From Halieaceae bacterium UBA5044 (GTDB taxonomy: Bacteria; Pseudomonadota; Gammaproteobacteria; Pseudomonadales; Halieaceae): a stretch of 64,000 nucleotides of DNA. The notes under the pieces were generated by a model. It saw only the letters and a program-made list of their open reading frames with translations. It was not told the origin of the DNA and searched no databases. The stretch is from the NCBI GenBank assembly GCA_002416125.1, contig DIBU01000001.1, positions 62,001-126,000 on the forward strand. The letters are read 5' to 3'. A program made the translations under genes and the position numbers. Positions 1 to 8,389 of this stretch are shown in pieces. Position 1 is the stretch's first letter; the number at the start of each line of letters is the position of its first letter.

Positions 1-608
1 GTCGCAACATTGCAGATCAGGGCATGCTGGCGGTAGGGCTTCTCCCATGCCGCGACCCCCAGGCCTTCCCGCAGGCCCGAATCGGCACCGTCCGCAACCA
101 CCAGCAGCGCAGTGGTCAGCGTGGGGGGGGCCTCCCCGTCCAGCGACAGCACCACGCCCTCAGGCGTCGGCCTGGCTGCGGTCACACGCGCCGGGTTCAG
201 CAGCTCCACGCGCTGCTCGCTGCGCAGCGCATGCAACAGGGCCTGCCCCAGCCATGCGTTCTCGACCACATGTCCCAGGGCGCCCCAGCCATAATCCGCC
301 CCGCGCAGAATGCTGCTGCCGAAATGGCCCCGGCTGGAAACATGAATGGTGTCTATCGGGCACAGCCAGCGCTGCAACAGGGGCCACAGCCCCAGAGACC
401 GGTAAATGCGTTCGGAACTGTAGCTCAGCGCCGTGGAGCGCGCGTCAAAGGCGGGGTGATAGTCGGGCGCTGCGGCAGCCGGCGGTGGCAGCGTAAAGCC
501 CTCGACCAGCGTGATGCGCACCTGCTCGGGCAGTTTTCGGGCGAGGGCCAACGCCAGGCTGATGCCCACCATGCCACCGCCGGCAATGACGATATCCCGC
601 GCGCTCAT
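1..608 (-). CDS. ubiH: 2-octaprenyl-6-methoxyphenol hydroxylase (partial, 3' end outside window)
   Basis: FAD-dependent monooxygenase of ubiquinone biosynthesis. Only the first ~202 residues are present. Reading from the ATG at 608, the protein starts MSARDIVIAGGGMVGISLA, the Rossmann FAD-binding GxGxxG-type loop, followed by a DARSTALSYSS motif near residue 53, which is characteristic of the UbiH/UbiF/VisC family. The start overlaps the pepP stop (ATGA), so the two genes are translationally coupled. The order ygfB-pepP-ubiH is the same as in E. coli and Pseudomonas, which favours UbiH over the paralogues UbiI/UbiF, although the family alone cannot separate them here. Confidence 0.88.
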   Translation of the reverse strand, partial: MSARDIVIAGGGMVGISLALALARKLPEQVRITLVEGFTLPPPAAAAPDYHPAFDARSTALSYSSERIYRSLGLWPLLQRWLCPIDTIHVSSRGHFGSSILRGADYGWGALGHVVENAWLGQALLHALRSEQRVELLNPARVTAARPTPEGVVLSLDGEAPPTLTTALLVVADGADSGLREGLGVAAWEKPYRQHALICNVA

Positions 609-1927
609 CCCCGCCCCGCCGCCATCAGTTCCTCAATCGCGTCCGGCTCTCGTGGCACCAGCGCGGTGAGCAGCTCGCAGCCGTCCTCCGTGACCACGAC
701 ATCGTCTTCGATGCGCACACCGATCCCGCGCCAGCGCGGTGCCACGTCGGTGTTGTCCGGCGCAATATAGATACCGGGCTCAACCGTCAGCACCATCCCG
801 GGTTCCAGCTGCCGCCAGGTCCCGGCCACGCGATAATCTCCCACATCGTGCACATCCAGCCCGAGCCAGTGACCCGCCCGGTGCATGTAGAAGGGGCGGT
901 AGGCCCCCGCGGCCACCAGGTCGGCGACGTCGCCGGCGAGCAGCCCCAGGTCGCGCAGGCCGCGGGTAATCACCTCCACCGTGGCCTCGTGCGGCGCGTT
1001 CCAGTGGTTGCCGGGGCGCACTGCGGCGATGGCGGCCTGCTGCGCTTCCAGCACGATGTTGTAGATCGCCCGCTGCTGCCGCGAAAAACGGCCGTCCACC
1101 GGGAATGTGCGCGTGACATCGGCGGCGTAGCCCTGGTACTCACAGCCCGCGTCGATCAGCACCAGCTCCCCTTTGCGCATCGCGCGCGCATTCTGGGTGT
1201 AATGCAGAATGCAGCTGTTCGGCCCGCTACCGACAATGGACGGATAGGCCGGAAAGCGGGCGCCGCCCTGGGCGAACTCATGCAGCAATTCGGCCTCCAG
1301 CTGGTATTCGTACACGCCGGGTGCCGCACTGCACATGGCGCGGCGGTGGGCCCTGGCGGTGATCTCCCCCGCCTGGGCCATCAGGCGCAGCTCAGCGGCA
1401 CTCTTTTTCAGGCGCAGGTCGTGCAGCATGTGGTCGAGGTCGGTGAATTCACCCGGTGGCACCGAGCCGCTGGCCTCCTTGCTGCGGATCAGGTTGACCC
1501 AGGCCATGATACGGCGGTCGAAATCCGCGCTGCGCCCCATGGAGTAGTACACGCGCTCGCGGCCCTCAATTAACCCGGGCAGGATGTCATCGATATCGCC
1601 AATGGGAAAGGCATCGTCGGCGGCGTAGTCACTGCAGGCGCCCTCAGGGCCCGCGCGATAGCCGTGCCAGAGCTCCAGCGTCGGGTCCCGCTCGCGGCAG
1701 AACAACACATATTCACCATGTCCGCGGCCCGGAATCAGCACCAGCACCGCCTCCGGTTCCGGGAACCCGCACAGGTAGTGGAAGTCGCTGTCCTGACGGA
1801 AGGGATACTCGGTATCGCGGCTGCGCAACTGCTCGCGTGCGGCGGGTATGATCGCGATACTGTTCGGCTCCATCAGGGCCATCAGCCGCTGGCGCCGCCG
1901 GGCGAATTCCTGACGACTGATTTTCAC
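605..1927 (-). CDS. pepP: Xaa-Pro aminopeptidase (aminopeptidase P, M24B)
   Basis: Cytoplasmic metallopeptidase that removes N-terminal residues preceding proline. 440 aa, the usual length. An N-terminal AMP_N domain (about residues 1-130) is followed by the pita-bread catalytic domain. The dinuclear metal ligands are visible: Asp in LVLIDAGCEYQG, Asp in ADVTRTFP, His in HRAGHWLGLDVHD, Glu in VLTVEPGIYI and Glu in GVRIEDDVVV. It lies 39 bp after the ygfB-like gene and overlaps ubiH by 4 bp, forming a three-gene operon. Confidence 0.95.
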   Translation of the reverse strand: MKISRQEFARRRQRLMALMEPNSIAIIPAAREQLRSRDTEYPFRQDSDFHYLCGFPEPEAVLVLIPGRGHGEYVLFCRERDPTLELWHGYRAGPEGACSDYAADDAFPIGDIDDILPGLIEGRERVYYSMGRSADFDRRIMAWVNLIRSKEASGSVPPGEFTDLDHMLHDLRLKKSAAELRLMAQAGEITARAHRRAMCSAAPGVYEYQLEAELLHEFAQGGARFPAYPSIVGSGPNSCILHYTQNARAMRKGELVLIDAGCEYQGYAADVTRTFPVDGRFSRQQRAIYNIVLEAQQAAIAAVRPGNHWNAPHEATVEVITRGLRDLGLLAGDVADLVAAGAYRPFYMHRAGHWLGLDVHDVGDYRVAGTWRQLEPGMVLTVEPGIYIAPDNTDVAPRWRGIGVRIEDDVVVTEDGCELLTALVPREPDAIEELMAAGRG

Positions 1928-1966
1928 ACCGTGACCCCCTCACTGCTGCGCTGCGCAGCGCTCCAC

Positions 1967-2578
1967 TCAATGCAGCGCATCGGGCTTGCCCCTGAGCGCG
2001 CGCTCGCGATCCTCCTGGCGGGCGCGCGTGTCGAGAAACACGTTCACCGCCGCCACCCGCAGGTATTCGACCAGCGCGAAATAGGCGTTCTCCGCGTCCT
2101 CATCGTCTTCATCTTGATCCTCGGCACTGGCCTGGGCCATGGCGGCGAAGTCGCGCAGTATTTCCGTGCTGTCACCGGGCAGTGTTTCACCCCCGGTGCC
2201 GCTGGCGGCCACCGTCCGGGCGAAACCGGTAAGAAAGCCCCGGCACCAGTCAGCCAGGGATTCTGTGCGCACCGCCAGATCGTGGCTCTCATCCGCCAAC
2301 AGCGGCGTAAAATCGAACAGGTCCTCTCCCAGCGCCTCGCTGCACTGGGCATACAGCTGCATGACCTCATCCGCCAGGGCGCCGTGCAAATCGAGGTCCA
2401 GGGCCTGGTTCAATGCGTTGAGCCCCGCACCCGGTTCCGCGCTGTGGCCCGCGGCGAGCAGCCCGACCAGACAGCCGTGCACCTCCGCAGGTGACAGGGA
2501 CACGCCCTGCTCCAGTAGCTGGTCGGCGACGTCGTCGAAGTCAAACAGCCCGGTATCACCGGGTAGCCTGTCGAACAT
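1967..2578 (-). CDS. ygfB: YgfB/YecA family protein (UPF0149)
   Basis: 203 aa. The start is placed at the ATG at 2578 because GGGAG lies 8 nt before it (2586-2590 region) and the protein then begins MFDRLPGDTGLFDFDDVAD, the typical UPF0149 N-terminus; a longer in-frame extension to 2662 has no ribosome site. The family is all-helical with no known enzymatic motif, and its position before pepP and ubiH is conserved. An acidic low-complexity patch (EDQDEDDEDAE) lies near residue 165. In Pseudomonas, YgfB has been linked to beta-lactam resistance control; no such role can be read from this sequence. Confidence 0.85.
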   Translation of the reverse strand: MFDRLPGDTGLFDFDDVADQLLEQGVSLSPAEVHGCLVGLLAAGHSAEPGAGLNALNQALDLDLHGALADEVMQLYAQCSEALGEDLFDFTPLLADESHDLAVRTESLADWCRGFLTGFARTVAASGTGGETLPGDSTEILRDFAAMAQASAEDQDEDDEDAENAYFALVEYLRVAAVNVFLDTRARQEDRERALRGKPDALH

Positions 2579-2686
2579 CCAAGTTACTCCCTGTTGCGCC
2601 CGTTTTTGGCGTAAACCGCCACCGCAGTTCCACCGGATACTACGAAAAGGTCGGCAGGCCATTGAAATTTAAAAACTTTTGCTGCG

Positions 2687-2715
2687 TTGACCTGTCACAC
2701 AGCCGGCTCTATAGT
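2687..2715 (+). promoter_or_regulatory. sigma-70 promoter for the zapA operon
   Basis: TTGACC at 2687-2692, a 17-nt spacer and TATAGT at 2710-2715: a near-consensus promoter ending 34 bp before the first ATG of the zapA operon. The 171-bp gap it sits in is divergent, so the ygfB-pepP-ubiH promoter must also lie here. Confidence 0.75.
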
Positions 2716-2749
2716 AAGCGCTATATCCAGACAGCCCAAGTAGCACGTC

Positions 2750-2959
2750 ATGGCAGATACCCAGCTCCAGACCCTGGAGACCAGAATCGATGAACTGATC
2801 GCCCTGTGCCGGGATCTTAACCGGGAAAACCAGCGCCTGAAACGCGAGAATGACAGCTGGCGCCTGGAGCGTGAGGACCTCATCAGCAAAAACAACCTGG
2901 CGCGCAACAAAGTCGAAGCAATGATCGCCCGCCTGCGGTCCATGGAGCAACGCCAGTGA
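2750..2959 (+). CDS. small coiled-coil protein next to ZapA (TIGR02449 family)
   Basis: 69 aa, charged and almost wholly alpha-helical with heptad-like spacing of Leu/Ile (LETRIDELIALCRDL, then ENQRLKREN), so a short coiled coil is likely. It matches the small ZapB-like proteins encoded directly upstream of zapA in many gammaproteobacteria. Its stop codon overlaps the GTG start of zapA (GTGA), so translation is coupled. A role in Z-ring assembly is inferred from the neighbour and the coiled-coil form only. Confidence 0.8.
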   Translation: MADTQLQTLETRIDELIALCRDLNRENQRLKRENDSWRLEREDLISKNNLARNKVEAMIARLRSMEQRQ

Positions 2960-3282
2960 GTACGGTCAACACCGTTTCGGTGCACATTCTGGACAAGGAA
3001 TACCAGGTCGCCTGCCCAGAAGACCAGCAGGCCGAGCTCATCATCTCAGCCCGCTACCTCGACAAGCAGATGCGCGCGATACGTGACACCGGCAAGGTCA
3101 TCGGCCTGGAGCGCATCGCGGTCATGGCGGCACTCAACATCAGCCACGAACTGCTCAAGGCCTCGGGGCAGGGCACGGTGCCTGCGGTGGCGGATGAAGC
3201 GGTCGACACGACGGCCGTCGCCAGCCTGCAGCGCAAGGTGGATGAAGCACTCTACCAGCTGCGGCAGCTGGAAATCGGCTGA
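2956..3282 (+). CDS. zapA: cell division protein ZapA
   Basis: 108 aa. FtsZ-associated protein that stabilises Z-ring protofilaments. The N-terminal globular part (VSVHILDKEYQVACPEDQ) and the following segment LIISARYLDKQMRAIRDTGK are typical of ZapA, and the C-terminal half is a helical coiled coil. It starts at GTG 2956, overlapping the upstream stop. It is followed by 6S RNA and fau, the conserved gammaproteobacterial arrangement. Confidence 0.92.
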   Translation: MSTVNTVSVHILDKEYQVACPEDQQAELIISARYLDKQMRAIRDTGKVIGLERIAVMAALNISHELLKASGQGTVPAVADEAVDTTAVASLQRKVDEALYQLRQLEIG

Positions 3283-3320
3283 TCGCAGCCAGCCCGGCCT
3301 CCAGATCGTGTATACTGGCC

Positions 3321-3503
3321 GCTGGATCCCTGGCATGGGCGCCAGGCAGACAGTCCTCGAGCCGATAAGTCTATACCCGGAGGTTCCTCGTTGCTGTTGG
3401 TGTGCATGTCCGGCGCTGTCCGGAAAGCCTGATACAGTACAGGGCCCTCCTCCTTGAACCGTCGGGTTCAGGGCAACTCTGTCAACGTCATGCCGGGAAT
3501 CCA
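3321..3503 (+). ncRNA. ssrS: 6S RNA
   Basis: Identified by position (between zapA and fau) and by conserved segments. GAGCCGATA near 3359, TTGGTGTGCATGTCCGG near 3395, the partner segment CCGGAAAGCC, and CCTTGAACCGTCGGGTTCAGGG near 3453 line up with E. coli 6S RNA. The ends pair: GGATCCCTGGCATG at the 5' side with CATGCCGGGAATCC at the 3' side (ending 3502). A -10 box TATACT at 3311-3316 puts the start near 3322. 6S RNA mimics an open promoter and sequesters sigma-70 RNA polymerase in stationary phase. The exact ends are estimates. Confidence 0.9.
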
Positions 3504-3511
3504 CCTCTCTC

Positions 3512-4111
3512 ATGCCATCTGAACCGGACGCACGCGACGCCCTGCGGCGCCAGCTCCGCGAACGACGCAAGGCGCTTCCGGCCGCACAGCAGGCCGCGGC
3601 CGCGCGCGCTGTTGCCGGGCACATCCGCACGCTGCCCGGCTGGGACACGGCCCGACACATCGGCCTGTACTGGCCCAACGATGGCGAACTCGATACGCAG
3701 CCCCTGGCGCAGGCCTGCCGGGCACAGGGCAAGCAAACCTACCTCCCGGTCCTGGCGCAAGAGCGCAGGCTGGTCTTTCGCGAGTGGCTGGACGATCAGG
3801 CAATGCAGCCCAACCGGTTCGGCATCCCCGAACCCGACAGCAGCGGTCGCAGCTGCACCGCGGGGGAACTGGACCTGCTGATCATGCCGCTGGTGGGCTG
3901 GCAGCGCGACGGCTACCGTCTGGGCATGGGTGGCGGCTTTTATGATCGGACCCTGGCGGACGCCCGGGGTGTACTGCGTGTCGGCCTGGCCTATGTGTGC
4001 CAGGAGATTAACGGTTTGGACAGCGCGAGCTGGGATATTCCCATGCAGTGGGTCTTGACTGAGTCGGGCCTAACAGCCTGCTTCGCGCAGGAGAGGATGC
4101 CTACTCGATGA
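3512..4111 (+). CDS. fau: 5-formyltetrahydrofolate cyclo-ligase
   Basis: 199 aa. Converts 5-formyl-THF to 5,10-methenyl-THF using ATP. The C-terminal signature MGGGFYDRTL (about residues 148-157) forms the phosphate-binding loop, and LDLLIMPLVGWQRDGYRLG precedes it, as in other family members. An N-terminal Arg/Lys-rich helix (LRRQLRERRKALP) is also typical. It lies immediately after 6S RNA and may be co-transcribed with it, as in E. coli. Its 3' end overlaps the convergent small ORF by 11 bp. Confidence 0.93.
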   Translation: MPSEPDARDALRRQLRERRKALPAAQQAAAARAVAGHIRTLPGWDTARHIGLYWPNDGELDTQPLAQACRAQGKQTYLPVLAQERRLVFREWLDDQAMQPNRFGIPEPDSSGRSCTAGELDLLIMPLVGWQRDGYRLGMGGGFYDRTLADARGVLRVGLAYVCQEINGLDSASWDIPMQWVLTESGLTACFAQERMPTR

Positions 4112-4244
4112 TGACCCCGGCCTGCAGCTCGGAGGCGGGTGCCGCAACGGAGTCGCTCGCGGACAGCGGCAATAACATGGTCACCAACACGCCAATGCCG
4201 AAGGCGGCAGCAATCAACAGGAAGAAGTCTGGCTTATTCTTCAC
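4101..4244 (-). CDS. small single-pass membrane protein, function unknown
   Basis: 47 aa from the GTG at 4244, chosen because AAAGAG lies 7 nt upstream; a longer frame to 4316 has no ribosome site and an atypical N-terminus. The sequence is KNKPDF followed by one hydrophobic segment of about 20 residues (FLLIAAAFGIGVLVTMLLP), then a short Ala/Ser-rich tail. No domain is recognised. It converges on fau with an 11-bp overlap. Being short, it could be spurious, but the start signal and clear membrane segment support it. Confidence 0.5.
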   Translation of the reverse strand: MKNKPDFFLLIAAAFGIGVLVTMLLPLSASDSVAAPASELQAGVIIE

Positions 4245-4495
4245 AACGACACTCTTTGTACACGGTTCTCGCAATCCACGACGGCCAGGGGCTTCGCACT
4301 CTGCAAGCCGCCGCACCGCACCCCCGGATGACGCTGCATTACTGCCGGCGCCCTCCCTTTTCCCAAGGCTCTTTTCGGCCCTGCACTGATTCTTTTTGGC
4401 AATTTTTCACACTATTATTCAAGTCTAGCTCAGCGTTTATCGAAAGAAAACCCCGAAACTATTGAAATCTCAACATTTTCCTGATCAATGGCGCC

Positions 4496-6031
4496 TCACT
4501 GCCCCATCTGGGGCTGGCCGAGGTACAACTGATAGGCGCGATTGTCGGATTCATCCCACCACGGGTAGCCCACAGCATCGAGTACGTCGCGAAACGCCCT
4601 GCGCTCCGCGCGCGGCACCTGCACACCAAGCAGGATGCGGCCATAGGCGGCGCCGTGGTTGCGGTAGTGGAACAGGGAGATGTTCCAGCGCTGCCCGAGG
4701 CCCGACAGGAACTTGAGCAGCGCACCCGGCCGCTCGGGGAATTCCACGCGGAACACCACCTCATCCGTCAGGTCAGCGGGCGCCCTGCCGCCCACCATGT
4801 GCCTGATATGCAACTTGGCCATCTCGTTGTTGGTCATGTCCTCTGTGGCGTAACCCTGCTCGCCGAGGTCCTGCAGCAGGTCGCTCAGGTCGCTGCCGCC
4901 GGGAATGACAGAGAGGCCCAGGAACACCAGCGCAGACCCGGCATCGGAATAGCGGTAATTGAACTCGGTGATGTTGCGCCGGCCGAGGGCACTGCAGAAG
5001 GTGCGGAAACTGCCGGGGCGCTCGGGTATCGTCACGCTGATCACCGCTTCGCGGTGCTCGCCCACCTCGGTGCGCTCGGAAATATAGCGCAGCCGGTCAA
5101 AGTTGGTGTTCGCCCCGCTGACAATCGCCAGCAGGTCCTGGTCGCGCACGCCCGTTGTTTCGACATATTTCTTCAGGCCAGCCAGCGCCAGCGCGCCCGC
5201 AGGCTCGGCAATGCCGCGGGTATCCTCGAAGATATCCTTGATAGCGGCGCAGATCTCGTCCGTGGCGGCGGTGATCACCTCGTCGACCGTGCTGCGGATA
5301 ACGCGGAAGGTCTCCTTGCCGATCTGCGCCACGGCACAGCCGTCCGCGAACAGGCCGACTTCCGGCAGTACGGCGCGGCGGCCCTTGCGCAGCGCCAGTT
5401 GCAGGCAGGCGGCGTCCTCCGGCTCCACGCCGATCAACCGCGTTTCCGGCCAGACGTACTTGATGTAGGCGGCGACGCCAGCAAGCAGGCCACCGCCACC
5501 CACCGGCACGAAGATCGCGTCCAGCGGCCGCTGCAGCTGGCGCACAATTTCCATGCCGACCGTGCCCTGCCCGGCGATCACATCCGGGTCGTCGAAGGGG
5601 TGCACGTACACCATGGATTTTTCCGCCACCAGCTTCTGCGCGTACACCGATGCCTCGTCGAAGGTATCTCCGTGCAGGACCACCCTCGCGCCCCGGTTGC
5701 GCACCGCATCGACCTTGATCTGCGGCGTGGTGCGCGGCATCACGATAGTGGCCTTGACGCCCATGTGCTGTGCCGCCATGGCCAGGCCCTGGGCATGGTT
5801 GCCGGCGGAGGCCGCCACCACGCCGCAGGCGCGCTGCTCGGCGGACAGCTTCTGCATCTTGTTGTAGGCGCCACGCAGCTTGAAGGAAAACACGGGCTGC
5901 AAGTCCTCGCGCTTGAACAGCACGCGGTTGCCGAGGCGACGCGACATCAACATGGCTTCATCGACCGGAGTCTCGCGCGCGACGTCGTACACGCGAGCAT
6001 CGAGAATGCGCTTGATATACGAGGAGGGCAT
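4496..6031 (-). CDS. ilvA: threonine ammonia-lyase, biosynthetic
   Basis: 511 aa. PLP enzyme that makes 2-oxobutanoate from threonine, the first step to isoleucine. The N-terminal catalytic domain carries the PLP lysine in SFKLRGAYNKM (near residue 56) and the glycine-rich phosphate loop VPVGGGGLLAGVA. The C-terminus has two ACT-like regulatory domains (about 330-420 and 425-505), marking the allosterically controlled biosynthetic form rather than the catabolic TdcB type. The start is placed at the ATG at 6031; an in-frame extension to 6208 would add 59 residues unlike the family. It is divergent from rpiA. Confidence 0.94.
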   Translation of the reverse strand: MPSSYIKRILDARVYDVARETPVDEAMLMSRRLGNRVLFKREDLQPVFSFKLRGAYNKMQKLSAEQRACGVVAASAGNHAQGLAMAAQHMGVKATIVMPRTTPQIKVDAVRNRGARVVLHGDTFDEASVYAQKLVAEKSMVYVHPFDDPDVIAGQGTVGMEIVRQLQRPLDAIFVPVGGGGLLAGVAAYIKYVWPETRLIGVEPEDAACLQLALRKGRRAVLPEVGLFADGCAVAQIGKETFRVIRSTVDEVITAATDEICAAIKDIFEDTRGIAEPAGALALAGLKKYVETTGVRDQDLLAIVSGANTNFDRLRYISERTEVGEHREAVISVTIPERPGSFRTFCSALGRRNITEFNYRYSDAGSALVFLGLSVIPGGSDLSDLLQDLGEQGYATEDMTNNEMAKLHIRHMVGGRAPADLTDEVVFRVEFPERPGALLKFLSGLGQRWNISLFHYRNHGAAYGRILLGVQVPRAERRAFRDVLDAVGYPWWDESDNRAYQLYLGQPQMGQ

Positions 6032-6151
6032 ATGCGTGATCCAGTAAAAAGCCAGCCCGCCATGGTAATGGAGCTGACGCGGATTTTCAGCACTGATTGC
6101 AGGCGCGGTGCGGGTTTTTTCGATATCCGCCGGACACACCCCGTTATGCTT

Positions 6152-6157
6152 TATACT
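6152..6157 (+). promoter_or_regulatory. probable -10 box of rpiA
   Basis: TATACT at 6152-6157, 31 bp before the rpiA ATG, in the 157-bp divergent gap between ilvA and rpiA. No good -35 box is seen at the matching distance. Confidence 0.4.
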
Positions 6158-6188
6158 TTCCCTTTTCGCATGAAGCGGGCAGGCGAAC

Positions 6189-6863
6189 ATGACACAGGAC
6201 GCGCTCAAGCAGGCGGTCGCACAGGCTGCGCTGGATTACATCAAACCCCGACTGGAGCGCGACACCGTGCTCGGCATCGGCACAGGCTCCACCGCCAACC
6301 TGTTCATCGACCTGCTCGCCACCCTGCGGGGCGACTTCAATACCACCGTCGCCAGCTCCGAGGCCTCGGCGGCACGGCTGCGCCAACACGGCATCCAGGT
6401 GAGCGACCTGAACAGCGTCAACCAGGTCGACTTCTATATCGACGGTGCAGACGAAGCCAACGCGGCGCTGCAACTGATCAAGGGCGGCGGTGCGGCGCTG
6501 ACCCGTGAGAAAATTGTCGCGGCCGTGGCGCGCACCTTTATCTGCATCGCGGACGAAAGCAAGCGCGTGCACACCCTGGGTCAGTTCCCGCTGCCCGTGG
6601 AGGTTATCCCCATGGCCCGCAGCCACGTCGCGAGGGAGCTGGTGAAGCTGGGCGGCGACCCGGTCTACCGGGAGGGTGTAGTCACGGACAACGGCAACGT
6701 CATCCTCGACGTCCACAATTTTTCCATCCCGCAACCGCTGGCCATGGAGGCGAAAATCAACAATATCACCGGCGTGGTCACCAACGGCCTGTTCGCCCTG
6801 CGGCCGGCAGATGTTCTGCTGCTGGGCACCGCGAAGGGTGTGGAAACCCTGCGCGCCAGCTGA
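6189..6863 (+). CDS. rpiA: ribose-5-phosphate isomerase A
   Basis: 224 aa. Interconverts ribose-5-phosphate and ribulose-5-phosphate in the pentose phosphate pathway. Family motifs are GIGTGSTANLFID (near residue 30), IDGADEAN (near 85) and KGGGAALTREKIV (near 97), the last holding the catalytic region. The length matches RpiA. rpiA next to ilvA is a common gammaproteobacterial pairing. It converges on the FAD-dehydrogenase gene with a 13-bp gap and no obvious terminator. Confidence 0.95.
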   Translation: MTQDALKQAVAQAALDYIKPRLERDTVLGIGTGSTANLFIDLLATLRGDFNTTVASSEASAARLRQHGIQVSDLNSVNQVDFYIDGADEANAALQLIKGGGAALTREKIVAAVARTFICIADESKRVHTLGQFPLPVEVIPMARSHVARELVKLGGDPVYREGVVTDNGNVILDVHNFSIPQPLAMEAKINNITGVVTNGLFALRPADVLLLGTAKGVETLRAS

Positions 6864-6876
6864 GCCCCCTGCCTGC

Positions 6877-8277
6877 CTACAGGTCGAAGATCTTGCCCGG
6901 GTTCATAATGCCCCGGGGGTCGAAGACCTGTTTGATCTGTTTCATGATGGCGATTTCCGCCTGCGAACGGCTGTAGTGCAGGTAATCCTTCTTCAACAGG
7001 CCAACACCGTGCTCTGCTGACACACTGCCTTCGTGGCGCTGCACAATCTCAAACACCCAGCGGCTCACCTCTCCGCAGCGCTGCTGAAACTCGGCCATGG
7101 GCAAGCTATCCGGCTTGAGCACGTTCAGGTGCACGTTGCCATCGCCGATGTGCCCGAACCAGACGATCTCGAAGTCGGGATAGGCCCGGTTGACCACGGC
7201 TTCCACCTCTGCAAGGAAGTCGGGGACGCGCACGATCGTGGTGGCGATATCGTTTTTGTAGGGCGTCCAGCGGGAGATGGTTTCCGAGATATCCTCCCGC
7301 AGCCGCCACAGAGCCTGCGCCTGGGCCACGCTCTGGCTGACCACACCATCCACCACCCAACCCTTATCCACACAGTGCTCAAACAGCGCCATGGCCTGAT
7401 CGAGTTCTGCCTCGGTGTGCTGTTCGAACTCCAACAGGGCATAAAACCCGCTGACGGTCTCGAATGGCCGCTGCAGACCCTGGTGCGCGACGACCTTCTG
7501 CAGCGCCAGTTCGGAGAAGAATTCGAAGGCCTGCAGATCCATGGCACCCTGCCAGGTTTCCAGTACCTGCATCACGGCGGCCATATCCGGCACCCCGAGC
7601 ACCATCACCGTCAGGTTCTGCGGGGGCCGCGCCAGCTGCATGGTCGCCTCTACAACGATACCCAGGGTGCCCTCGGCCCCGATGATCAGCTGGCGCAGGT
7701 CGTAGCCGGCATTGTTCTTGACCAGGCCGCGATTCAGGTCCAGCAGTTCGCCACGACCGGTCACCACCTTCAGGCCCGCCACCCAGTCCCGCGTCATGCC
7801 GTGGCGTATGACCTTGATACCACCGGCATTGGTGGAAATGTTACCGCCGATCTGGCTGGATCCGCTGGAGGCAAAATCCACCGGGTAGAACAGCCCCTGC
7901 TCCGCAGCGAAAGCCTGCAGCTGGGCCGTCACCACACCGGCCCCGCAGCGCACCGTGCGGTCAACCGGGTTGAATTCGTCGATCCGGTTCAGGCGGTCGA
8001 GCGCGATGACCACCTCCCCCTGGCAGGCCACGGCCCCGGCACTGAGCCCGGTGCGACCACCGGAAGGCACCAGCGCCAGCTGCCGGGCCAGCGCGACCTC
8101 GACCAGGGCCTGCACCTCCTCAATGCTGCCGGGCAGCACGACGGCGGACGGCGCGGGGGTGTGCACCCGCGTCCAGTCGCGACCGTAGCGCTCGAGGGAG
8201 TCTGCGTCCGTCAGGACACGGGACTCGCCAACACAGGCTTGCAACGCCTGCAACACTTCCGGGCTGATGGTGGACAC
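6877..8277 (-). CDS. FAD-linked D-2-hydroxyglutarate dehydrogenase
   Basis: 466 aa, FAD-binding PCMH-type (GlcD/D2HGDH) oxidoreductase. The FAD domain shows PSGGRTGLSAGAV and GSSQIGGNISTNAGG (residues ~90-150); the C-terminal domain has GHIGDGNVHLNV and SAEHGVGLLKKDYL, the metal/substrate-binding histidine clusters of this family. It is divergent from serA. In Pseudomonas the equivalent neighbour oxidises the D-2-hydroxyglutarate that SerA makes as it drives 3-phosphoglycerate oxidation, so the same pairing is inferred here. D-lactate or glycolate dehydrogenase is the main alternative. Confidence 0.85.
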   Translation of the reverse strand: MSTISPEVLQALQACVGESRVLTDADSLERYGRDWTRVHTPAPSAVVLPGSIEEVQALVEVALARQLALVPSGGRTGLSAGAVACQGEVVIALDRLNRIDEFNPVDRTVRCGAGVVTAQLQAFAAEQGLFYPVDFASSGSSQIGGNISTNAGGIKVIRHGMTRDWVAGLKVVTGRGELLDLNRGLVKNNAGYDLRQLIIGAEGTLGIVVEATMQLARPPQNLTVMVLGVPDMAAVMQVLETWQGAMDLQAFEFFSELALQKVVAHQGLQRPFETVSGFYALLEFEQHTEAELDQAMALFEHCVDKGWVVDGVVSQSVAQAQALWRLREDISETISRWTPYKNDIATTIVRVPDFLAEVEAVVNRAYPDFEIVWFGHIGDGNVHLNVLKPDSLPMAEFQQRCGEVSRWVFEIVQRHEGSVSAEHGVGLLKKDYLHYSRSQAEIAIMKQIKQVFDPRGIMNPGKIFDL

Positions 8278-8389
8278 AGGGATACTCCGCAGTCGAGTTA
8301 GTCGAGGGACGCAAACAGGGCGCAGTATGGTAGCATACGCGCCCGCTTATTCCCGCCCACTACACACCGTTCAGGGAGCACCACCGCGT